From Cellulomonas sp. NTE-D12 (GTDB taxonomy: Bacteria; Actinomycetota; Actinomycetes; Actinomycetales; Cellulomonadaceae): a DNA stretch of 64,000 bases. The DNA lies in NCBI RefSeq assembly GCF_027923705.1, contig NZ_AP026442.1, positions 3,286,001-3,350,000 on the forward strand. The letters are read 5' to 3'. Numbering within the stretch: position 1 is the stretch's first letter; each line of letters opens with the position of its first letter. The position numbers and the translations under genes were made by a program. Below, piece after piece: positions 15,819-24,115 of this stretch. A model generated the notes under the pieces. That model saw only the letters and a list, made by a program, of their open reading frames with translations, was not told where the DNA came from and did not search any database.

Positions 15819-18362
15819 TCACTGAGGTGCTGCTGCGCGCGTCGGCTGGACCACGTCCAGCGCCAGGCGCAGGTCCCGCGAGGACCGGCCGATGCGCAGC
15901 CGGTACGTGCCGGCCGGGACGGTCCAGCCGCCGCGACCCGCGTCCCCTACCTGCCAGGTGCGGAAGGCCTGCACGGCCACCGGCACCCGGACCGTGGTGG
16001 TGACGCCCGGCTCGGCGTCCACCACGGCGAACCCGCCGAGCACGCGCACCGGACGCTCGCCGCGAGGCGTGCCCTCCGGGGGCTCGACGTACACCTGAAC
16101 CACCTCGCGGCCGGGCCGCGGGCCCGTGTTCCGCACGGTGACGACCAGCTCGACGGACCCGTCGGGCGCCTGGGCCCCCAGCGTCACGGACTCGTGCTCC
16201 CACGTCGTCCAGCCCAGACCGTGCCCGAACGGTGCCGCCGGCGTGCGGTCGAGCAGGTCCCACGACCTGTGCCCGACGTGCACGCCCTCGCGGTACTCGA
16301 CGACCCCGTCCACGGGGATCGCGTCCGGCACCGGCACGTCCTGCGCCCGGGCGGGCAGCGTCCACGGCAGCCGTCCGGACGGTTCCGCGCGGCCGGCGAG
16401 CACGTCGGCCACCGCGTCGGGCCACTCCTGGCCGCCGAGCCAGCCCCACACCACGCACGGCGCCCGCTCCAGCCACGGCAGCAGCACCGGGGCACCGGCG
16501 TTGACCACCACGACGGTGCGCGGGTTGGCCGCCAGCACGGCGTCGACCAGGGCGTCCTGCTCGCCCGGCAGGGCCAGCGAGGTGCGGTCCCAGCCCTCGG
16601 ACTCGACCTCCTCGGTGGTGCCGACGACGACGATCGCGACGTCGGCGGCGGCCGCCGCGGCGACCGCCTCCTCCCGCAGCCGGGCGGCGGACGGTCCGGG
16701 CACGCGGTGCACCAGGAGGGCGCGGGCGAACGAGTCGTAGCCGACGGGGTGCACCGCCTGCACGGTCGCGTCGAGGTGGACCGTCGCCGGGCCGGCGACG
16801 GTCAGGACCGCCGGGACGGGGTGGTTGACGGTCGAGTCGAGGATCACCTCGGCGCCGACCACGTGGTCGGACGAGGACACGGCGACGCCGTCGACCACCA
16901 GGCGGTGCGCGCCGACCGTGCCGACGCCGATCTCGTGCAGACCCGGCTCGGTGAGCCGGATCGCGGTGCGCAGCCGCACCGAGGCGGCGGCGGCGGGCGG
17001 CTCGGTCAGCCAGCCGTTCCAGGTGGTGACGTCGCTGCTGTCCAGCACCGCCCCCTGGGCGTCGAGCAGCTCGACGCGCAGGCCGCGGGTGCCGTCCGGC
17101 GTGGTGCACGCCGCGAGGTCCAGGTCCGGCGGCACGAGCCGCGACGGCGCCCCGACGTGCACGTCCACCGGCACGCCGAGGGCGTCCGCCAGCCGGTCGG
17201 CCAGCACGGCGCGGCGGTCCGGGGCGACCATCGACGAGCCGCCGCCCTGCAGGAACGGCTCGACGGCGTTGGCACCGATCAGCGCCACCCGGGTGGGCGC
17301 CGGGCCGGCCGCCGGGACGCCGGGCGTGCCGGTCAACGGCAGCAGGCCGTCGTCCCGCAGCACCACCATCGAGGCCGTGACCAGGGCGCGCAGCTGAGCG
17401 GCGACCTGCGCCGGGTCTGGCAGCGGGATCGCTGCCGCCACCGCGCCGGTCTCGTCGTCGTCCGACGCCAACGCGCCCACCCGCTGGGCGAGCCTCAGCA
17501 GCCGCAGCACCTTGTCGTCCAGCTCGCTCTCCGCGACGACGCCGGCGCGCACCGCGTCGAGCAGCCCGTCGCCCCACGGCCCGTCCGGCCCGGGCATCTG
17601 CAGGTCGAGCCCGCCGCGCACCGCGCCGGCCACCGACCGGGTGGCCACCCAGTCGCTGAGCACCACGCCGTCGAAGCCCCACTCGTCCTTGAGCACCTCG
17701 GTCAGCAGGTGCCGGTGCTCGAGCGCCGGAGCCGCCTCGACCCCGTCGTCCACACCGCTGTACGCGCCCATCACCGACCATGCGTCGGCCCGGACCGCGG
17801 CCTCGAACGGGGCCAGGTACACCTCCCGCAACGTCCGCTCGTCGACGTGCGACACGTACCGGGTGCGGTCCGTCTCGGAGTCGTTGGCGACGTAGTGCTT
17901 GACGCACATCGCCACCCCGGCGCGCTGCGCGGCGTCGACCAGCGGCACGGTGAGCAGGGACGTCAGCAGCGGGTCCTCGGAGAAGCACTCGAAGTGCCGG
18001 CCCCCGACAGGGGTGCGCTGGAGGTTGACCTGCGGGGCGAGGACCACGTCGACGCCGTGCCGGTGGGCCTCCGCGGCGAAGAGGGTGCCGACGCGGTCCG
18101 CGAGCTCGACGTCCCAGGTGGCCGCCAGCGCGGTCGGCGCGGGGAACGACGCCGACGTCCCGGCGTCCGGACCGACACCGCGCACCCCGGCGGGCCCGTC
18201 CGACAGCACCATCGCCCGCAGGCCGATCCGGGGGATCGCGGTGGTGGTCCACAGACCGGCGCCGACGGCGAGCGCGACCTTCTCCTCGAGGGTGAGGGTG
18301 CCGGCGAGCGCGACGAGCGCGTCGGTGCCGGTGCTCGGCTGCTGAGCCGTGTCGAGTGCCAC
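15819..18362 (-). CDS. GH3 beta-glucosidase with PA14 insertion
   Basis: 847 aa, no signal peptide, so intracellular. The (beta/alpha)8 domain has SDGPAGVRG, KHYVANDSETDR and the nucleophile Asp237 in VVLSDWVATR. A PA14 domain (about residues 400-540) is inserted in the second alpha/beta domain, as in cello- and gentio-oligosaccharide-acting members, and a fibronectin-like domain ends the protein. GTG 18362 follows GGAAGG at ten bases. First gene of the operon with the Opp-type transporter, so it probably hydrolyses imported beta-glucosides. Divergent from the TetR gene. Confidence 0.92.
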   Translation of the reverse strand: MALDTAQQPSTGTDALVALAGTLTLEEKVALAVGAGLWTTTAIPRIGLRAMVLSDGPAGVRGVGPDAGTSASFPAPTALAATWDVELADRVGTLFAAEAHRHGVDVVLAPQVNLQRTPVGGRHFECFSEDPLLTSLLTVPLVDAAQRAGVAMCVKHYVANDSETDRTRYVSHVDERTLREVYLAPFEAAVRADAWSVMGAYSGVDDGVEAAPALEHRHLLTEVLKDEWGFDGVVLSDWVATRSVAGAVRGGLDLQMPGPDGPWGDGLLDAVRAGVVAESELDDKVLRLLRLAQRVGALASDDDETGAVAAAIPLPDPAQVAAQLRALVTASMVVLRDDGLLPLTGTPGVPAAGPAPTRVALIGANAVEPFLQGGGSSMVAPDRRAVLADRLADALGVPVDVHVGAPSRLVPPDLDLAACTTPDGTRGLRVELLDAQGAVLDSSDVTTWNGWLTEPPAAAASVRLRTAIRLTEPGLHEIGVGTVGAHRLVVDGVAVSSSDHVVGAEVILDSTVNHPVPAVLTVAGPATVHLDATVQAVHPVGYDSFARALLVHRVPGPSAARLREEAVAAAAAADVAIVVVGTTEEVESEGWDRTSLALPGEQDALVDAVLAANPRTVVVVNAGAPVLLPWLERAPCVVWGWLGGQEWPDAVADVLAGRAEPSGRLPWTLPARAQDVPVPDAIPVDGVVEYREGVHVGHRSWDLLDRTPAAPFGHGLGWTTWEHESVTLGAQAPDGSVELVVTVRNTGPRPGREVVQVYVEPPEGTPRGERPVRVLGGFAVVDAEPGVTTTVRVPVAVQAFRTWQVGDAGRGGWTVPAGTYRLRIGRSSRDLRLALDVVQPTRAAAPQ

Positions 18363-18423
18363 TGCGGTGGGGCCTTCCGATCGGGGGACGTCGTCGTCCG
18401 ACCGGAGAACAGAACCACATTGC

Positions 18424-18445
18424 TTACTTACCTGTCAGTAAGTGA
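18424..18445. promoter_or_regulatory. Palindromic operator between the GH3 operon and TetR gene
   Basis: ACTTAC (18426-18431), CTGTCA, GTAAGT (18438-18443) form a perfect inverted repeat, and the flanks extend it to 8-base arms with one mismatch. It lies in the only intergenic space between the divergent genes, where the -35 of the regulator would fall. Placement and size fit a TetR-family operator that controls both directions. Confidence 0.72.
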
Positions 18446-18455
18446 TTGATAACAG

Positions 18456-18461
18456 TATGGT
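18456..18461 (+). promoter_or_regulatory. Possible -10 of the TetR gene
   Basis: TATGGT ends eight bases before ATG 18470; no ribosome site is present. Confidence 0.4.
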
Positions 18462-18469
18462 GTCGGTCC

Positions 18470-19213
18470 ATGGCGGACCCCGCTCCTCCGACGTCGGCGT
18501 CGACGGACGCAGCACCGGGCAGCGTCGCGCCCGCGGGCCGCTCGCCGAAGCCCGGCGCCAAGGCAGCACGCGGGCCGCGCCGGCGCCCCGCCACAGCCGA
18601 ACGCCGCGAGGAGATCCTGCGCGCGGCGGCCCACACCTTCGGTGCCAAGGGCTACAAGACCGGCTCGCTGGCCGACGTGGCCGAGCAGGTCGGCATGACG
18701 CACGCGGGCGTGCTGCACCACTTCGGCTCCAAGGAGCAGCTGCTGATCGAGGTGCTCGAGTACCGCGACAAGGAGGACGTGCGCGACCTCGAGGGTCAGA
18801 AGATCCCCAGCGGTCTCGAGCTGTTCGTCCACCTGCTGCGCACCGTCCGGGCCAACGAGCAGCGCCGCGGCGTGGTGCAGGGCTACACGGTGCTGACCGG
18901 CGAGTCGGTCACCGAGGGGCACCCGGCTGCGGCGTGGGCCGGCAACCGGTTCTCGATCCTGCGCGGGGAGATCGTCGACGCGCTCCGCGAGCTGGCCGGG
19001 CCCGACGTGCCCGAGCTGACGTTGAGCCGGGCCGCGAGCGCGATCATCGGCGTTATGGACGGCCTGCAGGTGCAGTGGCTGCTCGACCCCGATGCCGTGC
19101 ACCTGGCCGAGGCGACGACGTTCGCCATCGAGGCGATCGTCGCGGCGGCGGTCGCCGGGGCTGCCGCCCCGCTGCCCGTGCCGCCGCCGGGCGTGGACCG
19201 GCACGTCGGCTGA
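18470..19213 (+). CDS. TetR-family transcriptional regulator
   Basis: 247 aa. A disordered N-terminus rich in Pro, Ala and Arg (about 45 residues) precedes the DNA-binding domain ERREEILRAAAHTFGAKGYK, then the helix-turn-helix SLADVAEQVGMTHAGVLHHF and KEQLLIEVL. The ligand domain follows. ATG 18470 fits the short distance from the putative -10; an in-frame ATG at 18446 lies within the operator and is less likely. Probable local repressor of the GH3/transporter operon, released by a sugar or its product. Confidence 0.88.
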   Translation: MADPAPPTSASTDAAPGSVAPAGRSPKPGAKAARGPRRRPATAERREEILRAAAHTFGAKGYKTGSLADVAEQVGMTHAGVLHHFGSKEQLLIEVLEYRDKEDVRDLEGQKIPSGLELFVHLLRTVRANEQRRGVVQGYTVLTGESVTEGHPAAAWAGNRFSILRGEIVDALRELAGPDVPELTLSRAASAIIGVMDGLQVQWLLDPDAVHLAEATTFAIEAIVAAAVAGAAAPLPVPPPGVDRHVG

Positions 19214-19291
19214 GGCCGAAGGAAGCCCGCCACGGCAGGCAGCCAGCCGGTGCGGAGCGTCCGACACAGGCCGGCTTCGACCCCCGGTCAC

Positions 19292-19297
19292 TAGGGT
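19292..19297 (+). promoter_or_regulatory. -10 hexamer of the PH-like protein gene
   Basis: TAGGGT, eight bases before GTG 19306; no ribosome site between them. Confidence 0.45.
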
Positions 19298-19305
19298 CTC
19301 GGCTT

Positions 19306-19779
19306 GTGCGGACGTACAGGATTCGCTGGCGCTGGGCTCTGGTGTCGACCGTTCCGCTTCCCGTCGCCGTCGGCGTCGGGGCAGCAGTCTTCGTACGGCC
19401 CTTCTGGCTGGGCATCGTCCTTGGCGTCGCACTCGCCGCGGGTCTCACCTCCAACTCGCTGCGTCGGGTTCGCAGGCGGTTCCTGACGGTCGCTCCAGCC
19501 GGTCTCGAGGTGCAACGCGACGGCTATGCACTCCGGGTCCGCTGGGACCAGGTCGTGGGGGTCCAGCGTCGTCGGCACCAGGGGCTGATTCCCGTCGAGG
19601 AGCTCGTGCTCGCCTCCGCAGAGGTCGTCCCTCGGACCAGCACCGGCAAGGTCAAGGCTCCGCCTGCCTCGCTCCAGAGACATCCGGCCTCGACCCGGAT
19701 CATGGTCAGCCTGTACGACGCGGCATGGCGTGAGGGGCCGATCGGGGACCACCTCCAGGGTCTCGCCGGCGTCCGCTGA
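19306..19779 (+). CDS. Small membrane protein, PH-like domain
   Basis: 157 aa. Two membrane helices (about residues 10-50, VSTVPLPVAVGVGAAV and FWLGIVLGVALAAG) are followed by a basic stretch SLRRVRRR and a cytoplasmic part, GLEVQRDGYALRVRWDQV, with the strand pattern of bacterial PH-like domains. Function unknown. Lies alone between the TetR gene and the DUF2277 gene. Confidence 0.68.
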   Translation: MRTYRIRWRWALVSTVPLPVAVGVGAAVFVRPFWLGIVLGVALAAGLTSNSLRRVRRRFLTVAPAGLEVQRDGYALRVRWDQVVGVQRRRHQGLIPVEELVLASAEVVPRTSTGKVKAPPASLQRHPASTRIMVSLYDAAWREGPIGDHLQGLAGVR

Positions 19780-19814
19780 CCAGGGAGTGGTGGGCCGATG
19801 TCGGCCCGCGCGCC

Positions 19815-19820
19815 TACCGT
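19815..19820 (+). promoter_or_regulatory. -10 hexamer of the DUF2277 gene, leaderless
   Basis: TACCGT, then CGAGGG, then ATG 19827. Confidence 0.55.
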
Positions 19821-19826
19821 CGAGGG

Positions 19827-20150
19827 ATGTGCCGCAACATCACCACCCTGCGCGGCCTCGAGCCGCCCGCCACTGCTGACGAGATCCAGGCCGCCGCGGT
19901 CCAGTACGTCCGCAAGGTCACCGGCATCACCAAGGTCACCGACGTGACCCGTGAGGCGTTCGACGCCGCCGTCGCGGCGGTCGCGGCCGCGACCGCGCAG
20001 GTGCTCGGCGACCTGCCGGACCGTCGGAACCCGCCGGCGAAGCTGCCACCGCTGCGCCGCGAGGAGGTGGCCGCCCGGGTGGCTGCGCGCCAGCGCGCCC
20101 GCGAGGAGCACGAGCGCCTGCACGAGCTGGGCGTACCCCACACGCACTGA
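19827..20150 (+). CDS. DUF2277 family protein
   Basis: 107 aa, begins MCRNITTLRGLEPPAT, the family signature. The middle (QAAAVQYVRKVTGITKV) and the end rich in Arg and Glu are helical and charged. The family is widespread in actinobacteria with no assigned role; the conserved N-terminal CRNI might bind a ligand or metal, which is speculation. Confidence 0.85.
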   Translation: MCRNITTLRGLEPPATADEIQAAAVQYVRKVTGITKVTDVTREAFDAAVAAVAAATAQVLGDLPDRRNPPAKLPPLRREEVAARVAARQRAREEHERLHELGVPHTH

Positions 20151-20218
20151 GCGGTCGACACAGGAAACTCTCAGGCTCGATCCAGGGCCGCCACAGCGTC
20201 CGCTCCCACGCTGGTCGC

Positions 20219-20956
20219 ATGACGACGACCGCCGCCCGACGCCCCGACGTGCTGACCCGTGCCGACGGCTCCCCCGTCCGCGCGCTCGTCGTGGACGACG
20301 AGCCCAACCTGGCCGAGCTGCTGTCCACGGCGCTGCGGTACGAGGGCTGGCAGGTGGAGCACGCGCTGACCGGCCACGCGGCCGTCCGTCGGGCCAAGGA
20401 CCTGGACCCGGACGTCATCGTGCTGGACATCATGCTGCCGGACCTCACCGGCCTGGAGGTGCTGGCCCGCGTCCGCGCGACGCACCCCAACGTGCCGGTG
20501 CTGTTCCTCACCGCCAAGGACGCCGTCGAGGACCGCATCGCCGGCCTGACCGCCGGTGGCGACGACTACGTGACCAAGCCGTTCAGCCTCGAGGAGGTCG
20601 TCGCCCGGCTGCGTGCGCTGCTGCGCCGCGCCGGTGCCGCGTCCGGCCGCGAGGAGGCCCAGCTGGTGGTGGGCGACCTGCGGATGGACGAGGACAGCCA
20701 CGAGGTGTGGCGGGGGGCCGACGAGGTGCACCTGACCGCCACCGAGTTCGAGCTGCTGCGGTACTTCATGCGCAACCCCCGCCGGGTGCTGTCCAAGGCC
20801 CAGATCCTGGACCGGGTGTGGCAGTACGACTTCGGCGGGCAGGCGAACATCGTCGAGCTGTACGTCAGCTACCTGCGCCGCAAGATCGACAAGGGCCGGA
20901 CGCCGATGCTGCACACCCTGCGCGGCGTGGGGTACGTGCTGCGCCCGGCGGCGTGA
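20219..20956 (+). CDS. OmpR-family response regulator
   Basis: 245 aa. Receiver domain with the acidic pair VVDDEPN near residue 25, phosphoacceptor Asp70 in VLDIMLPD, Thr in FLTAKD and Lys in YVTKPFS; then a winged helix with TATEFELLRYFMRNP and YVSYLRRKID. Its stop overlaps the start of the sensor kinase (GTGA), so the pair is co-translated. Pattern close to the TcrA/TrcR type. Downstream co-directional glycosyltransferase genes are possible targets. Confidence 0.95.
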   Translation: MTTTAARRPDVLTRADGSPVRALVVDDEPNLAELLSTALRYEGWQVEHALTGHAAVRRAKDLDPDVIVLDIMLPDLTGLEVLARVRATHPNVPVLFLTAKDAVEDRIAGLTAGGDDYVTKPFSLEEVVARLRALLRRAGAASGREEAQLVVGDLRMDEDSHEVWRGADEVHLTATEFELLRYFMRNPRRVLSKAQILDRVWQYDFGGQANIVELYVSYLRRKIDKGRTPMLHTLRGVGYVLRPAA

Positions 20957-22668
20957 GCACGCGCTGGACTCTTCGGCGGCGGCTGCTGGCCACCGTCCTG
21001 GGACTGCTCGCCGTCGTCGCGACGGTGATGGGGGTCGCCTCGACCCTCGCGCTGCGGGCGTCGCTCGTCGCGCAGATGGACGATCGGCTGCGGTCGGCGA
21101 GCCAGCGTGCGGTGCACGCGCCCGAGCGGAGCACCAGCGGCACCAGCGGCACCAGCGGCACGCCCGCGGCGGCACCGGGCACCTCCCCCACCCCGTCGGC
21201 AACGACCCCGCCCACACCCTCCGCCGACACCCGCCCGCCGTGGTTCGAGGGTCCTGGTCAGGAGGTCGGGACGGCCAACATCGTCGTCGCCGCCGGCGTG
21301 ACGCGCGCCGGGTACATCGGCACCGACGGCACCTACCACCACCTGGACACCACGCAGCAGGCGACGCTGCTGGCCCTGCCGCGGGACGGCACCGTGCACC
21401 CCGTGGACCTCGGGGCGCTCGGTGGCTACCGGGCGGTGGCCGTGCGCACCGAGACCGGCGCCACCGTGGTGACCGCCCTCCCGACCGGCGAGCTGGAGGC
21501 GACGGTCGAGCGGTACGTCGTCGTCGAGGTGCTGGTCGCCGTCGTCGGGCTCACCCTCGCCGCCGTGGGCGCCAACGTGCTGCTGCGCCGCGAGCTGCGA
21601 CCGCTGATCCGGGTGGCGGCGACCGCGACGCGGGTGTCCGAGCTGCCGCTGGACAAGGGCGCGGTGCGGATCCGTGACCGGGTGCCGGCGCGCGACACCG
21701 ACCCGACCACCGAGGTCGGCCAGGTGGGTGCGGCGCTGAACCGGATGCTGGGCCACGTCGAGCAGGCGCTGGCCGCGCGCCACGAGTCCGAGTCGCAGGT
21801 GCGCCGGTTCGTCGCCGATGCCAGCCACGAGCTGCGCACCCCGCTCGCGTCGATCCGTGGGTACGCGGAGCTCGTGCGCCGGTCCGAGGAGGAGCTCCCG
21901 GGCGACGCGCGGCAGGCGATGACCCGGGTCGAGGCGGAGACCGTCCGCATGACCGCCCTGGTCGAGGACATGCTGCTGCTGGCCCGGCTGGACGCCGCGC
22001 AGCCGCTCGAGCACGAGCCGGTGGACCTGTCGGCGCTGGCCGTGGATGCAGTCGCCGACGCGCACGCGTCCGGGCCCGATCACGCGTGGAGCCTCGCGCT
22101 GCCCGGCGTCGACGACGTCCCGGACGACGTGCCGGACTGCTTCGTGGACCGTTTCGACGACGACGACCTCACCGACGACGACGCCGTCGACGAGCTGGAG
22201 CCCGACCCCGACGACGAGCCGTCCACCGAGGTGCTCGGCGACGACCACCGCCTGCGCCAGGTGCTCGCCAACCTGCTGACCAACGCCCGCGTGCACACCC
22301 CGGCGGGCACGCACGTGCACGTGGCCGTGACCCGGGAGGGTGCCGACGTCGTCGTGCGGGTGACCGACGACGGCCCTGGCATCCCGCCGGACCTGCGCGA
22401 GCGGCTGTTCCAGCGGTTCACCCGTGGGGACGCCTCGCGCAACCGCGCCGCGGGCTCGTCGACCGGGCTCGGCCTGGCGATCGCGCACGCCGTGGTCGCC
22501 GCGCATGGCGGCGAGCTGTCCGTCGAGAGCGAGCCGGGTCGCACCCAGTTCGTCGTCCGGCTGCCGGCCGCCGCGCCCGCTCCGACGCCGGCTCCGACCC
22601 CGGCCCCGGCCCCGGCTCAGTCACGGGCCCCACAGCAGCGCCACAGGGAGCACCTGCCGACCGCGTAG
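20953..22668 (+). CDS. Sensor histidine kinase with acidic insertion
   Basis: 571 aa. Helix at about 13-35, an extracellular part with a Ser/Gly/Thr and Pro-rich stretch (about 57-96), a second helix near 185-205, HAMP, then His292 in DASHELRTPLASIRGY. The ATPase domain has an N-box RLRQVLANLLTNARVHTP and G-boxes DDGPGIPPD and GSSTGLGLAI. Between the kinase helices and the N-box lies an unusual run of about 40 residues (about 385-426) dominated by Asp and Glu. The C-terminus is a Pro/Ala repeat. GTG 20953 overlaps the regulator stop. Confidence 0.93.
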   Translation: MSTRWTLRRRLLATVLGLLAVVATVMGVASTLALRASLVAQMDDRLRSASQRAVHAPERSTSGTSGTSGTPAAAPGTSPTPSATTPPTPSADTRPPWFEGPGQEVGTANIVVAAGVTRAGYIGTDGTYHHLDTTQQATLLALPRDGTVHPVDLGALGGYRAVAVRTETGATVVTALPTGELEATVERYVVVEVLVAVVGLTLAAVGANVLLRRELRPLIRVAATATRVSELPLDKGAVRIRDRVPARDTDPTTEVGQVGAALNRMLGHVEQALAARHESESQVRRFVADASHELRTPLASIRGYAELVRRSEEELPGDARQAMTRVEAETVRMTALVEDMLLLARLDAAQPLEHEPVDLSALAVDAVADAHASGPDHAWSLALPGVDDVPDDVPDCFVDRFDDDDLTDDDAVDELEPDPDDEPSTEVLGDDHRLRQVLANLLTNARVHTPAGTHVHVAVTREGADVVVRVTDDGPGIPPDLRERLFQRFTRGDASRNRAAGSSTGLGLAIAHAVVAAHGGELSVESEPGRTQFVVRLPAAAPAPTPAPTPAPAPAQSRAPQQRHREHLPTA

Positions 22669-22690
22669 GTCCGCTCGACAACCTCGAGGC

Positions 22691-24115
22691 ATGGACACCA
22701 CCAGCCTCGACCAGCCGGCCGTCGCGCCGGCGCCGGACCAGGTCCCCCGGACGCCGCTCGCGCCGGTGCTCGACCTGGTCATCCCGGTGCACGACGAGGA
22801 GAAGGACCTGGAGCGCGCCGTGCGCGCCACCCGCCGGTACCTCGACGAGCACTTCCCCTACCCGGCACGGCTGACCATCGCGGACAACGCGTCCACGGAC
22901 GGCACGTGGGCGATCGCCCTGCGGCTCGCCCAGGAGCTGCCCGGCGTGCGGCTGCTGCACCTCGAGGCCAAGGGCCGCGGGCGGGCGCTGCGCACCGCGT
23001 GGACCGCCTCGGACGCCGCCGTGCTCGCCTACATGGACGTCGACCTGTCCACCGACCTGTCGGCCCTGCTGCCGCTGGTCGCCCCGCTGATCTCCGGCCA
23101 CTCGCACCTGGCGATCGGCACCCGCCTGTCGCCCTCGTCGCGGGTGCTGCGCGGCCCCCGCCGCGAGGTGATCTCCCGCTGCTACAACGTGCTGCTGCAC
23201 GGCACGCTGGCCGCCCGGTTCTCGGACGCGCAGTGCGGGTTCAAGGCGATCCGTGCGGACGCCGCCCGGCAGCTGCTGCCCCTGGTCAGCGACACCGGGT
23301 GGTTCTTCGACACCGAGCTGCTGGTGGTGGCGGAGAAGGCCGGCCTGCGCATCCACGAGGTGCCGGTGGACTGGGTGGACGACCCGGACAGCCGGGTCGA
23401 CGTGGTCGCGACGGCTCGTGGCGACCTGGCCGGCATCGCCCGGCTGGCGCGCGAGCTGGTGTCCGGGCAGCTGCCGCTGCAGGAGATCCGCCAGCACCTG
23501 ACGCTGGCGTCCGACGCCGCGTTCGCGGTGGACGAGACGGCGTACGACGAGGCCGTGGCCGACGAGGTCTCCGCCGCGTCCGCCGGCGCCCGACGCGCCG
23601 GCAGCACCGCCCGCCGTGACCGCCGGCTGCTCGGTCAGCTGGTCCGGTTCGCCGCCGTCGGGGTCGCCTCGACGCTCGCCTACGCGCTGCTGTACCTGGT
23701 GCTGGCCCCGGTCTTCGGCGCCCAGGCCGCCAACGTCCTGGCACTGCTGATCACGGCCGTTGCCAACACGGCCGCGAACCGCGCGTTCACGTTCGGGGTC
23801 CGCGGCCGGACCCGCGCCGTGCAGCACCAGGGACAGGGGCTGCTGGTGTTCGCCCTGGCCTGGGCCTTGACGTCCGGCTCGCTGACGGGCCTGCACCTGC
23901 TGGCGCCCGGTGCCGGGCGGACGGCCGAGCTCGTCGTGCTGACCGTCGCGAACCTCGTCGCCACCGTCCTGCGCTTCGTCCTGCTGCGCGGCTGGGTGTT
24001 CCGCGCCGCGGCCGCACCGGCCGCCGCGCTCGTGCCCGGCTCACCGACCACCGCGGCCGTGCCCCCGGCACCGGCCGCCACGACCGTGCCCGTCACGGAA
24101 GGGATGCTCCGATGA
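22691..24115 (+). CDS. GT2 glycosyltransferase fused to GtrA-like membrane domain
   Basis: 474 aa. The N-terminal GT2 domain has LVIPVHDEEKDLERAV, TIADNASTDGTW and the metal-binding AYMDVDLSTD, the pattern of polyprenyl-phosphate hexose synthases. After a linker (about 300-315) comes a GtrA domain with four helices, beginning LGQLVRFAAVGVASTLAYAL. Such fusions make and possibly flip a lipid-linked sugar. ATG 22691 lies 22 bases after the kinase gene. Its stop overlaps the next start as ATGA, so it is coupled with the GT39 gene. Confidence 0.9.
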   Translation: MDTTSLDQPAVAPAPDQVPRTPLAPVLDLVIPVHDEEKDLERAVRATRRYLDEHFPYPARLTIADNASTDGTWAIALRLAQELPGVRLLHLEAKGRGRALRTAWTASDAAVLAYMDVDLSTDLSALLPLVAPLISGHSHLAIGTRLSPSSRVLRGPRREVISRCYNVLLHGTLAARFSDAQCGFKAIRADAARQLLPLVSDTGWFFDTELLVVAEKAGLRIHEVPVDWVDDPDSRVDVVATARGDLAGIARLARELVSGQLPLQEIRQHLTLASDAAFAVDETAYDEAVADEVSAASAGARRAGSTARRDRRLLGQLVRFAAVGVASTLAYALLYLVLAPVFGAQAANVLALLITAVANTAANRAFTFGVRGRTRAVQHQGQGLLVFALAWALTSGSLTGLHLLAPGAGRTAELVVLTVANLVATVLRFVLLRGWVFRAAAAPAAALVPGSPTTAAVPPAPAATTVPVTEGMLR

